This document shows, piece by piece, positions 48,617 to 57,892 of a stretch of 64,000 nt of DNA (positions are counted from its first letter, which is position 1; every line of letters begins with the position of its first letter). Both the position numbers and the translations under genes were made by a program. A model generated the notes under the pieces. The model was not told where the DNA came from. It did not search any database and saw nothing but the letters and a program-made list of their open reading frames with translations. The stretch comes from Gammaproteobacteria bacterium (GTDB lineage: Bacteria > Pseudomonadota > Gammaproteobacteria > Steroidobacterales > Rariloculaceae), in assembly GCA_022825505.1 (NCBI GenBank), contig JAJDWR010000063.1:62001-126000 (forward strand), written 5' to 3'.

Positions 48617-49690
48617 CTACACAAGGTCCTTCAACTGGTCCCGACGCCAGCCACCCGCTATCCGGCCGGACGGCGTATCCCTGAGAAGGTCGAGGAGTTC
48701 CTGGCGGGTTGCCAGTACCTGAGGATCGATATTCAGCCTGGAGGCGCGGTTTCTCGCTCCGTCGCGCAATCGCTTGAATTGACTGTCCTGAATCGGCGCC
48801 CGCCGCACGTCGACCAGGCGCAGGTTCTTCGGGGTTTCCGATCCGGCGATCGCCGATACGATTTCGTCGCCGAAGCGCCGTGCGAACCGTTTCGGCAGTT
48901 CCGGGATGCCCGACAGGTCTTCAGGGCGGTTCGGCATCCTCCTGGCGATGCGCACCAGCAGTTCGTCGCTGCAGAGCCAGCGCCGGGGACGGTTCAACCG
49001 CTGAGCGCACCGCTCGCGCCACTCCACCAGCGCCAGGGCGGCGCACCGGGTTCCGGCGTCCAGCGCGCGGACCCCCCTGAGCCGCGACCACAGCGCGGCA
49101 GGCGGCGTCAGTACCGGCGTTTCCAGTGCGGTTCGGCAGTCTTCATCCAGCCAGTCCAGCCGGTTCAGGCCGTTCAACTTTCTTCGCAGTACGCCCCACA
49201 GCGCAAACAGGTGGCGGACATCGTCGAGTGCGTACTGCAGCGCCCCGGCGGGCAAGGGCCGACGGGCCCAATTGGTGCGAGTGAATCCCTTGTCCAGGCG
49301 GACGTTCAATTCCTCCGCGACGAGATCCTGCAAACCGATCTGGGGCGCCTTGCCCAGCAGGGCCGCGGCGATCTGCGTGTCGATCAGCCGGGAGGGCAAT
49401 CGGAACATGAATCGCTGCATGGCCTCCAGATCCTGCCGGACGCTGTGCAGAAGCCAGGTTCGGCCGGGCGCGAGCAGGGCGGAGAACAGTGGTTTCAGAT
49501 CCAGGCCGGCCACGCAGTCGACGCAGGCCAGGCGGTCAGGCGTCGCGACCTGGATCAGGCACAGCCGCGGGTAATACGTCTGCTCCCGAACGAACTCCGT
49601 GTCCAGCGCCACCAGGGGCGCATCGGCGATGGCATCGACAAGGTCCGCGAGGGCCTGCGCGTCGTCGACGAGTGGTTCTGAATCGGTCAC
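48617..49690 (-). CDS. rnd: Ribonuclease D
   Basis: 3'-5' exoribonuclease for tRNA maturation, 357 residues. DEDD-type exonuclease motifs: Exo I ALDTEFVRE (Asp30, Glu32), Exo II LLHSVRQDLEAM and Exo III YALDDVRHLF. HRDC-like helical domains follow (about 205-290 and onwards). Divergent from mpl (69 nt between starts). Confidence 0.94.
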   Translation of the reverse strand: MTDSEPLVDDAQALADLVDAIADAPLVALDTEFVREQTYYPRLCLIQVATPDRLACVDCVAGLDLKPLFSALLAPGRTWLLHSVRQDLEAMQRFMFRLPSRLIDTQIAAALLGKAPQIGLQDLVAEELNVRLDKGFTRTNWARRPLPAGALQYALDDVRHLFALWGVLRRKLNGLNRLDWLDEDCRTALETPVLTPPAALWSRLRGVRALDAGTRCAALALVEWRERCAQRLNRPRRWLCSDELLVRIARRMPNRPEDLSGIPELPKRFARRFGDEIVSAIAGSETPKNLRLVDVRRAPIQDSQFKRLRDGARNRASRLNIDPQVLATRQELLDLLRDTPSGRIAGGWRRDQLKDLV

Positions 49691-49759
49691 GGAATTGTGA
49701 GACAGTACACTATGGCCTCACCTGAGAGCCATTCACTCCCCACTTCAGGCAATCGGTCC

Positions 49760-51136
49760 ATGCGCGTTCACATCCTTGGCATCTGCGGCACTTTCATGGG
49801 CGGCGTCGCCGCGCTGGCAAAGGCGGCGGGCCACCGGGTCTCGGGGTCCGATGAGAACATTTATCCACCGATGAGTGATCTGCTCGACAATCTGGACATT
49901 CCCGTGCGGCAAGGTTACCACCCGGAGCATCTCGACAACGACATCGATTGCGTGGTGGTGGGCAACGTCATGAGCCGGGGCAGGGAGGTGGTGGAGGCCC
50001 TGTTGAACTCCAGCCTGCCATTCTGTTCCGGTCCCCAGTGGCTGGCGGAAAACGTGCTCAGGGATCGCTGGGTCCTGGCGGTCGCGGGCACTCACGGCAA
50101 GACTACCACCAGCAGCCTGCTGGCCTGGATACTGGAGCATGCGGGCCTGGAACCGGGGTTCCTGATCGGCGGCGTACCGGCCAATTTCGGTGCATCCGCC
50201 CGCTTCGGGGCGTCGGAGTACTTTGTCGTCGAGGCCGACGAGTACGACACGGCCTTCTTCGACAAGCGCGCCAAGTTCGTCCATTACTGTCCGCGCACTC
50301 TGGCGATAAACAATATCGAATTCGATCACGCCGACATCTATGACGACCTGGATTCGATCCTGCGCCAGTTCCATCACCTGATTCGAACGGTGCCGGGCCG
50401 TGGTCTGGTTGCCGTCAACGGCGCCGATGCCAACATCGGGCGATTGCTGGAACAGGGGGTATGGACGCCTGTGGAAACGTTCAGCGCCGAAGACCGCGAA
50501 GCGACCTGGTTCGGCGCGCAAGTTCCCGCCGGACCCGGTACCGCGATCACCGTTCATCGCCTGGGCGAACATATCGGAGACGTGAATTGGTCCCTGTTGG
50601 GCAGGCACAATGTCGAAAACGCACTGGCCGCGGTCTGCTGCGCGGTCCACGCGGGTGTCCCGGTGTCGACGGCTTTGGAAGCCCTCTCCACGTTCAAGGG
50701 CGTAAAGCGGCGCCTGGAGATGCGCGGCAGCTTCGGCGGGATCTCCCTCTATGAAGATTTTGCGCACCATCCCACGGCCATCCGGGCGACCCTGGCAGCG
50801 TTGCATGACGCACGGTCCGCCAGCCGCATCATTGCGGTATTCGAACCGGCGTCCAATTCCATGCGCATGGGCGTGCATCGGAGCAACCTGAGCGGAGCGC
50901 TGAGCGGCGCCGACAGGGTCTTCGTGCTGGCGCGAGACGATCTTGCCTGGGATGTCGAGACGGAATTGGCGGACCTGGGCGCCAAGCTCGTGGTTGCACA
51001 GAGCGTGGATCGGTTGCACGCGGGGCTGCTGGAGGAGCTGCGGCAAGGAGATCGGGTGGCGGTCATGTCCAATGGAGGTTTTCAGGGGTTGCCCGGAAGG
51101 CTGGAGAAATCCCTGCGGCAACGGGCTCACGCGTGA
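49760..51136 (+). CDS. mpl: UDP-MurNAc:L-alanyl-gamma-D-glutamyl-meso-diaminopimelate ligase
   Basis: Peptidoglycan recycling ligase that joins recovered murein tripeptide to UDP-MurNAc. Mur-ligase features: N-terminal HILGICGTFMGG, P-loop VAGTHGKTTTSS, EADEYDTAFFDKR, and YEDFAHHPTAI. The last is characteristic of Mpl and MurC. 458 residues; the conserved start is the ATG at 49760, although the frame is open upstream. Confidence 0.94.
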   Translation: MRVHILGICGTFMGGVAALAKAAGHRVSGSDENIYPPMSDLLDNLDIPVRQGYHPEHLDNDIDCVVVGNVMSRGREVVEALLNSSLPFCSGPQWLAENVLRDRWVLAVAGTHGKTTTSSLLAWILEHAGLEPGFLIGGVPANFGASARFGASEYFVVEADEYDTAFFDKRAKFVHYCPRTLAINNIEFDHADIYDDLDSILRQFHHLIRTVPGRGLVAVNGADANIGRLLEQGVWTPVETFSAEDREATWFGAQVPAGPGTAITVHRLGEHIGDVNWSLLGRHNVENALAAVCCAVHAGVPVSTALEALSTFKGVKRRLEMRGSFGGISLYEDFAHHPTAIRATLAALHDARSASRIIAVFEPASNSMRMGVHRSNLSGALSGADRVFVLARDDLAWDVETELADLGAKLVVAQSVDRLHAGLLEELRQGDRVAVMSNGGFQGLPGRLEKSLRQRAHA

Positions 51137-51247
51137 GACCGGTCGCAGGCCGGGAACCAAACTGCGTTCCGCAACTCCTAGACATGTGGGGACTGTGAGA
51201 AAATCGACACCTGCGGTCGCCGCCGCGATTCGAAGGAAACACCCGGC

Positions 51248-51574
51248 GTGAATGAGATTCCCGAAGTGACCGGCAACTTCCACATCGGCCAGGTCGTGAT
51301 GCACCGCCGATTCGGATACCGCGGCGTCATCTATGACGTGGACCCCAGTTTCATGCTCAGCGACCAGTGGTATGAGAAGGTGGCTCTGAGCCGGCCGCCG
51401 AAGAACCGTCCCTGGTATCACGTGCTGGTGGACAATGCCGACCAGACAACCTACGTGGCCGAGCGAAATCTGCGATCCGCCGATGACCCCAAGCCAATCC
51501 AGTCGCCCTTCCTGAAGAGCTATTTTGAGGGGTTCAACGGAAGGTTCTACGAACCCAGGCTCCGCAGCAACTGA
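51248..51574 (+). CDS. hspQ: Heat-shock protein HspQ (YccV-like)
   Basis: 108-residue protein with the YccV/HspQ domain: [23 protein letters not shown] and [14 protein letters not shown]. HspQ is a Lon-related heat-shock factor that influences DnaA stability in enterobacteria. Start is GTG with AAGGAA upstream. Rubredoxin follows closely on the same strand. Confidence 0.9.
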   Translation: MNEIPEVTGNFHIGQVVMHRRFGYRGVIYDVDPSFMLSDQWYEKVALSRPPKNRPWYHVLVDNADQTTYVAERNLRSADDPKPIQSPFLKSYFEGFNGRFYEPRLRSN

Positions 51575-51600
51575 CCGCGATGCCAACCGAGTCCGTACCC

Positions 51601-51771
51601 ATGAAAAGGTACATGTGCCTGATCTGCGGCTTCATCTACGACGAAGCCGAGGGATTGCCGGAGGAAGGCATTGCTCCGGGCACGCGCTGGGACGACATTC
51701 CCCTCTCCTGGCACTGCCCGGATTGCGGCGCGGGCAAGGAAGACTTCGACATGGTGCTGTTTTCCGAGTGA
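51601..51771 (+). CDS. Rubredoxin
   Basis: 56-residue one-iron electron carrier. Both iron-binding motifs are present: CLICGFIYD and [11 protein letters not shown]. The family start [10 protein letters not shown] is at 51601; seven in-frame codons upstream are probably not used. Candidate partners (an alkane hydroxylase or rubredoxin reductase) are not in the window. Confidence 0.92.
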   Translation: MKRYMCLICGFIYDEAEGLPEEGIAPGTRWDDIPLSWHCPDCGAGKEDFDMVLFSE

Positions 51772-51814
51772 CTGTGCTACATTGTCGTTCATTCCAGCAC
51801 CAACCGGCGGCAAC

Positions 51815-52111
51815 ATGTCAAAGCGACATAGCATCAGTATCTCTTTCACGCCCGAGCAAGCTCAATTTCTGACCTCCCTGGTCGTTCGCGGCGAATACCA
51901 GTCAGTGAGCGAGGTTGTACGTTCCGCTCTGCGGCCGTTCCAGCGCCGGTACACCGTTCTGGAAGCCGAGATGGAACGGGCGCGCCGGGAAATCAGGGCA
52001 GGGGCCGACGATCTGGACCGGGGCGATACCGTGAACGGTCACGATTTCTTCCAGGAGTGGGATGCTGAACTGGATGAGCTGGAAGCGGCGGGCAGAATGC
52101 GCACTGCATGA
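51815..52111 (+). CDS. parD: ParD-like antitoxin
   Basis: 98-residue protein with a ribbon-helix-helix start (SISISFTPEQAQFL) and the family segment GEYQSVSEVVRSALR; the rest is an acidic tail for toxin binding. The stop overlaps the toxin start as ATGA. Confidence 0.88.
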   Translation: MSKRHSISISFTPEQAQFLTSLVVRGEYQSVSEVVRSALRPFQRRYTVLEAEMERARREIRAGADDLDRGDTVNGHDFFQEWDAELDELEAAGRMRTA

Positions 52112-52434
52112 GCCGAATTGAATTCTCCGGGGCGGCGCGCAATGACCGCCGGGCGATCGTTGCGTACACCGTTCGGCAATTCGGCATGCTTCAGGCTCGC
52201 CGATTACGCAACAATTTCGAGCGCGTCTTCAATACGCTGGCCGATGCGCCGGGTATCGGGCGTCAGCGCCCCGAGTTGGATCCACCGCGCCACAGCTTCC
52301 GTTATTTTGTGGTGATGAAGATGTTCGTCATCGTCTACGAGCCGACCGAATCGGGAATCCGGGTTGCCCGCATCCTGCACGCGATGCGCAATCTCGCCGC
52401 CGAGCTTGACAGCGATTCCGGCGAAGTTTCCTGA
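52108..52434 (+). CDS. parE: ParE/RelE-family toxin
   Basis: 108-residue ParE-type toxin (family targets DNA gyrase). Typical pattern: FSGAARNDRRAIVAYT, then ADAPGIGRQRPEL, FRYFVVMKMFVIVYEP and RVARILHAMRNL. Translationally coupled to the antitoxin upstream. It is the third toxin-antitoxin pair within 6.4 kb. Confidence 0.9.
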   Translation: MSRIEFSGAARNDRRAIVAYTVRQFGMLQARRLRNNFERVFNTLADAPGIGRQRPELDPPRHSFRYFVVMKMFVIVYEPTESGIRVARILHAMRNLAAELDSDSGEVS

Positions 52435-52536
52435 TCCTGCGTTTCCTGCTTGCCCGAATCCGATTCGGGTTCGGCGTCCGTGCAACTGTGGAGGCCCGGA
52501 CCGGGGGAAAGCGCGCCTCCGGTCCGATCTGGCAAG

Positions 52537-53361
52537 TCATGCTGGATTGGCTCCCGGTACGCGAAGCACTTCGGTGGTCAACCCGCCGTTCGGATTCAAT
52601 TCCAGCCATCGCATGCCGGGCGGGCGGTTGTCCTCGGCGAACTCGTCGTTTTCGGGCCGAAATTGCGCGCAGGTCGAGGGCGTACTCATGAGCCGTACGC
52701 CATCGGCATGCCGGTCGAGTTCCTGGTGCACATGGCCCCAGAGCACGGCGCGCACCTGTGCATGCAGCCGCACCAGGTCCATGAACGGTTCGGCGTCGCG
52801 TAGCCCTGGGTTGTCCAGCCAGGCGCTCCCCATGGCAACAGGCGGGTGATGCATGCAGATCAGGGTGTGCTCGCCGGGATGCTTCTCAAGCACCCTTTCC
52901 ATACGGGCCAGTTCGGCGGTTCCCAGGGCGCCGGCAACTTCCCCGTTGCCGAATGAGTTCAACAGGATCAACCGCCACGCACCGAGTCGCGTATCGCCGC
53001 ATACCTGGACCCGCGGCGCTGCGAGGTACCGCTCGAGGACCGCGGGATCGTCGTGGTTGCCGGGAATGCAGAAGGCCGGCGGTCCAAGGGATTCCAGTGT
53101 CTTGCGGAACCGCTCGTACCCGGCCTGGCTCTCGTCGTGGACGATGTCGCCCGTGACGACAATGGCGTCAGGTGGCCAGCGGGCGTCCGCTTTCGCATTG
53201 ACGAGCACGGAGTCGAGCGATGCCTGGGTATTGATGCCGCGATGCTTCGTGTCCGCGGAAGCGAACAGGTGCGTGTCGGTGATCTGGAGCAGCACGGTGG
53301 AAAGGCCACCGATCTCACCTGCAGTCTGAGGGGACGGGCGGGAAGCAACTGGCGAGGTCAT
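52537..53361 (-). CDS. cpdA: CpdA-like 3',5'-cyclic-AMP phosphodiesterase
   Basis: Calcineurin-like metallophosphoesterase of 274 residues. Metal motifs in order: DTHLF (Asp29, His31), GDIVHD (Asp72), GNHD (101-104), MHHPP and GHVHQELD. The order and size match CpdA, which degrades cAMP. It is the last gene of a minus-strand operon, 6 nt behind the multicopper oxidase gene; no cAMP-linked partner is nearby. Confidence 0.85.
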   Translation of the reverse strand: MTSPVASRPSPQTAGEIGGLSTVLLQITDTHLFASADTKHRGINTQASLDSVLVNAKADARWPPDAIVVTGDIVHDESQAGYERFRKTLESLGPPAFCIPGNHDDPAVLERYLAAPRVQVCGDTRLGAWRLILLNSFGNGEVAGALGTAELARMERVLEKHPGEHTLICMHHPPVAMGSAWLDNPGLRDAEPFMDLVRLHAQVRAVLWGHVHQELDRHADGVRLMSTPSTCAQFRPENDEFAEDNRPPGMRWLELNPNGGLTTEVLRVPGANPA

Positions 53362-53367
53362 TGGAAC

Positions 53368-54651
53368 CTAGGATTCCGACCGGTAAGCCATGGACCCGAG
53401 CGGCGGTTCGTACCAGCCCGGATCGGTGTAGTCACCGGGCGGTTGATCGGCGCGTACCTTGACCACAGTGAACATCCCACCCATCCCGATGGGCCCGTAC
53501 GGTCCTTCGCCCGTCATCATGGGCAGCGTGTTCTCCGGCAGTTCCATCTGCATGGAGGCCATTTCGGCCATGCCGCGATCGCCCATGACCATGTACCCGG
53601 GAATCAGGCGGCGCAACTTCTCGGCGGCTTCCTCGAAGTCGACGCCGATGGAGGTCATGACCTCGTGCCCCATGGCGTTCATGGTGTGGTGCGTCTTGTG
53701 GCAGTGGAAGGCCCAGTCGCCGGGCGCGTCGGCGACGAACTCGATGGCGCGCATCTGGCCGACGCCGACGTCGATGGTGGCCTCCGGCCAGCGCGCGGTG
53801 GGCGGTACCCAGCCGCCGTCCGTGCCCGTGACCTCGAACGAGTGACCGTGCAGGTGGATCGGGTGATTGGTCATGGTGAGATTGCCGATCCGGACGCGGA
53901 CCCGATCGCCCTGCCGGACGGCCAGGGGCGCGATGCCCGGGAAGACGCGGCTGTTCCAGGTCCAGAGGTTGAAGTCCGTGTGAGTATGGACCCGCGGCGT
54001 GTAGCTCCCGGGTTCGATGTCGTAGGCGCTCATCAGAAACACGAAATCCCGGTCCACGGCGTGCTCCGCAGGATCGCGCGGATGCACGATGATGCTGCCC
54101 ATCAGGCCCATGGCCAATTGCACCATGTCGTCGGCGTGGGGGTGGTACATGAACGTACCGGAGTGCTGCATGTCGAATTCGTAGACCCAGGTTTCGCCGG
54201 GCTGAATGGGCGGTTGCGTGAGGCCGGTCACGCCGTCCATGCCGTGGGGCAGACGCACGCCGTGCCAGTGGATCGAGGTGTATTCGGGTAGCTGGTTGGT
54301 GACGAACAGCCGTACGCGGTCGCCCGCGACGCATTCGATGGTCGGCCCGGGAGCCTGGCCGTTGTAACCCCACAGGTGCGCGGTCATTCCCGGGGCGATT
54401 TCACGCACGACGGGCTGCGCGATCAGATGGAATTCCTTCACGTCGCCATTCATTCGCCAGGGCAGTGACCAGCCGTTGAGCGTCACCACGGGCTGAAACG
54501 GCGGCCCCGACGCGGGAGCTGGTGGCGGTTCCGTTGCCGGGGATGCGGTCAGCGGCGCTTCGGGAATCTGCGCTGCGGCATTGCGCGCCACAACGCCGGC
54601 GCTCACCAGCGCCCCCGCGGCGCTGGTCAGAAAGCTGCGGCGAGAAACCAT
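53368..54651 (-). CDS. Multicopper oxidase, Tat-exported
   Basis: Periplasmic laccase-type oxidase, 427 residues. The N-terminus SRRSFLTSAAGAL is a Tat signal. All four copper motifs are visible: HWHG (128-131), HPH (170-172), HPIHLHGH (263-270) and HCHKTHHTMNAM (316-327) with axial Met, so type 1, 2 and 3 coppers should be loaded. The tail (about 353-392) is Met-rich (MVMGDRGMAEMASM), a feature of copper-handling oxidases. The operon partner is an outer-membrane efflux lipoprotein, which suggests copper or metal resistance. Confidence 0.92.
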   Translation of the reverse strand: MVSRRSFLTSAAGALVSAGVVARNAAAQIPEAPLTASPATEPPPAPASGPPFQPVVTLNGWSLPWRMNGDVKEFHLIAQPVVREIAPGMTAHLWGYNGQAPGPTIECVAGDRVRLFVTNQLPEYTSIHWHGVRLPHGMDGVTGLTQPPIQPGETWVYEFDMQHSGTFMYHPHADDMVQLAMGLMGSIIVHPRDPAEHAVDRDFVFLMSAYDIEPGSYTPRVHTHTDFNLWTWNSRVFPGIAPLAVRQGDRVRVRIGNLTMTNHPIHLHGHSFEVTGTDGGWVPPTARWPEATIDVGVGQMRAIEFVADAPGDWAFHCHKTHHTMNAMGHEVMTSIGVDFEEAAEKLRRLIPGYMVMGDRGMAEMASMQMELPENTLPMMTGEGPYGPIGMGGMFTVVKVRADQPPGDYTDPGWYEPPLGSMAYRSES

Positions 54652-54663
54652 GCGTAGCGCTCG

Positions 54664-55914
54664 TCAGTGAACATGATAGACAGTCCCGGGCCTGAACCCG
54701 CCTTGCGCGGTCGGCTGGGCGGTTCCGGCCGGAAATCCGACACCTGCCATGGCCCGCTGCAGTTCCACCTCGGCAAGCCAGAAGTCTCGCTGCGCATCCA
54801 GCGCGGCGTTCACCGCGCTGATTTGCCCGGCAGCATCCGTCACAAGTCCGAATACGTCGATGAGCATGCCGTTATAGAGCTTGAGCTGCTCCGCTGAAGT
54901 GCGGCGGGCCAGTGGTACCAGGGCGTCACGGGCGTGCCGGGCCAGATCGTAGGAGCCCCGGTACGCGAGCCACGCGGTACGTACGTCGGCCCGCGCATTG
55001 ACGCCGGCCTCACCGGCGAGGCCCTCGATACGCCCCGCGCGAACATCGAAACGCTGCGCAACGGCGCGGTCTTCGAGGCTCTCCGGGCCGATCGGGGCAG
55101 GCGGCAGATCCGCAAGCCGCTCGGGCAGTTGCACGCGGTCTGCATCCGCGCCCCACAGCCCCAGCGTCTGAACCAGCCTTTCCCGTTCCAATGCGGCTGC
55201 GAGCTGCGCGGCGGTCAGGTTGGCGATGGCATCGGCGTACAGTGTCTGCGCTCGCAGCAACTCGAGTTCAGTGGCGTTGCCCACCCGGCGCATGCCTTCC
55301 ATGATGTCGCGCCCCGCCTCTGCAGCCACAGCCACGTCATCGAGATAGCGTTGCGACTGCCGAGCGGCGACTGCCTGGACCCAGGCCCGCCGCGCGGAAA
55401 ACAGGAGCGCCACGATTTCATCGGCTGCCTGCAGTCGAGGTCCACGTTCATCTGTGGTGTACCCCCCGGCAAGCGCCGGCACACTGACCCACGTCATCGC
55501 ATTGACCGAGAGCGGCCGCTCGATGCGCGTATCCACGGTACTCGGCTGTTGGCCGTCGTTGAAGGCCGGATTGACCGTATATGCCAGCAGCAGGCGGTCG
55601 AACCCCGGCATGTCCAGCGTCTCAAGGGCGCGTTCCACCGCGGGATTCTGAAGCAGAGCGATCTCCGCCGCAGTCTCGGCAGTCAGGGGTTGGGCCAGCA
55701 GTTCGTCGATGCGTTGCGTTCTGCGCTCAAGCAGCGCCTGCTGTTCGGCGGTCAGGGGTGGAGGCTCCTGCGGGAGCAGCTGCGACGCGCCAGCGAGGCC
55801 GCTGCCGACCATTGCGCCGGGCCCGGAGGCGCATCCGCCAATCATGCCCGAAAGGCTCACGGCGCCCGCCGCGCAAAGTCCGCCGACGGTCGCGCGCAGC
55901 GCCGGCCGCATCAT
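54664..55914 (-). CDS. TolC-like outer-membrane efflux lipoprotein
   Basis: 416-residue outer-membrane factor of the TolC/CusC class. A lipobox (MIGGC) gives an acylated Cys near residue 28. Two repeated helical halves are visible, with VGNATELELLRAQTLYADA and a C-terminal QLKLYNGMLIDVFGL segment. It overlaps the upstream small gene as ATGA and precedes the multicopper oxidase gene by 12 nt. No RND or membrane-fusion partner is encoded nearby. Confidence 0.85.
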   Translation of the reverse strand: MMRPALRATVGGLCAAGAVSLSGMIGGCASGPGAMVGSGLAGASQLLPQEPPPLTAEQQALLERRTQRIDELLAQPLTAETAAEIALLQNPAVERALETLDMPGFDRLLLAYTVNPAFNDGQQPSTVDTRIERPLSVNAMTWVSVPALAGGYTTDERGPRLQAADEIVALLFSARRAWVQAVAARQSQRYLDDVAVAAEAGRDIMEGMRRVGNATELELLRAQTLYADAIANLTAAQLAAALERERLVQTLGLWGADADRVQLPERLADLPPAPIGPESLEDRAVAQRFDVRAGRIEGLAGEAGVNARADVRTAWLAYRGSYDLARHARDALVPLARRTSAEQLKLYNGMLIDVFGLVTDAAGQISAVNAALDAQRDFWLAEVELQRAMAGVGFPAGTAQPTAQGGFRPGTVYHVH

Positions 55915-56231
55915 TGAGGTGTCGGGGCCGGCGTCGGCTGCGCCACGGGCGCGTGATCGGAGTGACCTGCGCTGCGTTCGGTTGTGGAAACCGGGCCGGG
56001 CTCGTCCGGACGAGCAACGATCTCCAATCGCGCGAGCCAGGACTCCCGGTCGGAATCCTCTTGCGTGTAGCCGGAGGCTGCGCTCTGGAATCTCAGCAGG
56101 GCGGCCGGCGTCGAAGGGTCCGCCGCTTCGAACCCTTCCCAGTGAGTCCAGCCCGCGACCGGAACCGAAGTCCCGCCGGCGAGCACGACGAAAAGGGCCG
56201 CGAAACGCCGGATGGTGGCCTGTGCGCTCAC
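55911..56231 (-). CDS. Small exported protein of unknown function
   Basis: 106 residues starting with GTG at 56231, which overlaps the upstream gene stop (GTGA). A hydrophobic segment FAALFVVLAGGTSVPVAGW looks like a signal peptide or anchor; the rest is polar with a Pro/Thr-rich end (PVAQPTPAPTPQ). No family recognised. Both ends overlap neighbours, so it is a genuine operon member. Confidence 0.7.
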   Translation of the reverse strand: MSAQATIRRFAALFVVLAGGTSVPVAGWTHWEGFEAADPSTPAALLRFQSAASGYTQEDSDRESWLARLEIVARPDEPGPVSTTERSAGHSDHAPVAQPTPAPTPQ

Positions 56232-57679
56232 TGGAAATCGGCGATGTCCCGCGCCGGACCGATCAGCTCGACGATGTGCAGCCCCGTATTGGCGCGGTCG
56301 GCGGCGTAGACGTAGCCGCGATCGTCTACTTCCAGGTTGTTTGTCTGGATTGCGCGCTTGCACCGCTCGGCCCCTTCCACGGTGATGCAGCGCTGGGTCG
56401 TGCGCTCATTGATGGCGGGAATGTAGTAGCCGATTTCCGTAGGCGACCAGGGATCGCGAATGTCCACCGCCCGGACCCCGCCGTTGAAATACGCCAGGAA
56501 AACGATCTTGCCGTAGTAGATGGACGTCATGTTCTCATTGGAGGAGTGGGTGCCGAACCGCCCGCCGCGCTCGCAGAAATTGCCGCTCTCCTCGGGTACC
56601 TGAAAATTCGCCACCGGCCAGGGCTTCGTTTCGTCGGTGATGTCCACCATGTACATCATCTGCCGGTTCTCGAGGCATTCGTTGCGGAGGGACTCGCCGA
56701 CCACCAGCAGCATGTCGCGGGTGCGGCCCTCGGAGTTGTCGGCAAACTCCGGCACGTCCATGCCGAGCACGGGAAACACGGTATGCGCGCCGAGCCGCGG
56801 TCCCGTGTACATGGTGGTGATCACGGGGTACTCAAGATTCTCGTCCGTTGGCTCGAACGGATTCTCCAATGCGGGATTGCCGCGAATCAGCCGTTCCCGG
56901 TCGACGATCTGAACCACTCCGTTGAGAAACGTACCGTATCCGAAGTAGATGCGGTTGCCGACCGCGATGGGTCCGTGCAGATCGTAATTGCTCATCTCCT
57001 CGTGGTTGGGCGCGCCGGGCTGCTGTCCGGGCAGGCCGAAATTGCGAATGAAGCGCGGTTCTGCGGGATCGGAAAGATCGTAGACCTGGGTCATGCGCCG
57101 CGTGGCCCATCCCTCGACGCCGGAGACGAGGTAGGCGATGCCGGTGTCGCATTCCCACCAGTTCTTGTGGGTGTCCACCAGCCCCTGGGATTCCATCCAC
57201 GAGACCAGTTCGGGACTCTCGGGCGCGGTGACATTCCAGACCTGGTGGCCGCTGCGGCCCACGGCGCGGAGCAGGTAGTAGTTGCCGTCGATGCCACCTG
57301 GGAGATCGCTGCCCGCGCACCAGCGAACCATCTGTGCCTCGCTTTCGCCCTCACCGCCCGGGATATGGAAGAGGTATTCGGGATTGGACGGATCGGTGAC
57401 GTCGAGGATGGAAGTGCCGTTGCCCTCGTCCTCGCCGGTCAGCCGGTTCTCGTGGCGCCCGGCATGGTGCCCGATGTAGGCGATCCAGCGGTCGCCCTGC
57501 CGATGAACGATGGGCTGATAAGCGCTGCGTCCCTGCAGGTCGTCGTAGCCGACGAGCTGCATGTTGAGTGCCTCTTCACCCTCGGTGGGGTCCTGGGCGT
57601 GCGCACCTCCGCAAATGGCGAGCGACAGGGCCGCGAGTGCGGCGGGAATTCTTGATCGACCGCGTATCGACAAGCGCAT
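56228..57679 (-). CDS. LVIVD-repeat (beta-propeller) exported protein
   Basis: 483 residues with a signal peptide ending at GGAHAQ. LVIVD-type strands are repeated, e.g. SILDVTDPSNPEYLF, VWNVTAPESPELVS, VYDLSDPAEPRFIR, VDITDETKPWPVAN and AVDIRDPWSPTEIG, each a propeller blade. Cysteines are paired in several loops. First gene of an operon with the small protein, efflux lipoprotein, multicopper oxidase and CpdA. Enzymatic role unknown. Confidence 0.85.
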   Translation of the reverse strand: MRLSIRGRSRIPAALAALSLAICGGAHAQDPTEGEEALNMQLVGYDDLQGRSAYQPIVHRQGDRWIAYIGHHAGRHENRLTGEDEGNGTSILDVTDPSNPEYLFHIPGGEGESEAQMVRWCAGSDLPGGIDGNYYLLRAVGRSGHQVWNVTAPESPELVSWMESQGLVDTHKNWWECDTGIAYLVSGVEGWATRRMTQVYDLSDPAEPRFIRNFGLPGQQPGAPNHEEMSNYDLHGPIAVGNRIYFGYGTFLNGVVQIVDRERLIRGNPALENPFEPTDENLEYPVITTMYTGPRLGAHTVFPVLGMDVPEFADNSEGRTRDMLLVVGESLRNECLENRQMMYMVDITDETKPWPVANFQVPEESGNFCERGGRFGTHSSNENMTSIYYGKIVFLAYFNGGVRAVDIRDPWSPTEIGYYIPAINERTTQRCITVEGAERCKRAIQTNNLEVDDRGYVYAADRANTGLHIVELIGPARDIADFQ

Positions 57680-57892
57680 GGTCTCTCCCGGTATCGGATT
57701 GAGCGATGGTCCTGAATGTCGAATAGTACACCCGCCGTGTCAAGTGCCGGGGACTTGAGCTGTCGGGGGCCTGGAAACGGGTTGGGTTACACTCTTTCGC
57801 CTTTCTGGTAGCCAGAGTCCCATGTGGCCTGACGGATCGAGCTCAACAACGAAGTCGCCCTGGGGATGGGTGTCATTCAATGAGGAAGAAAC

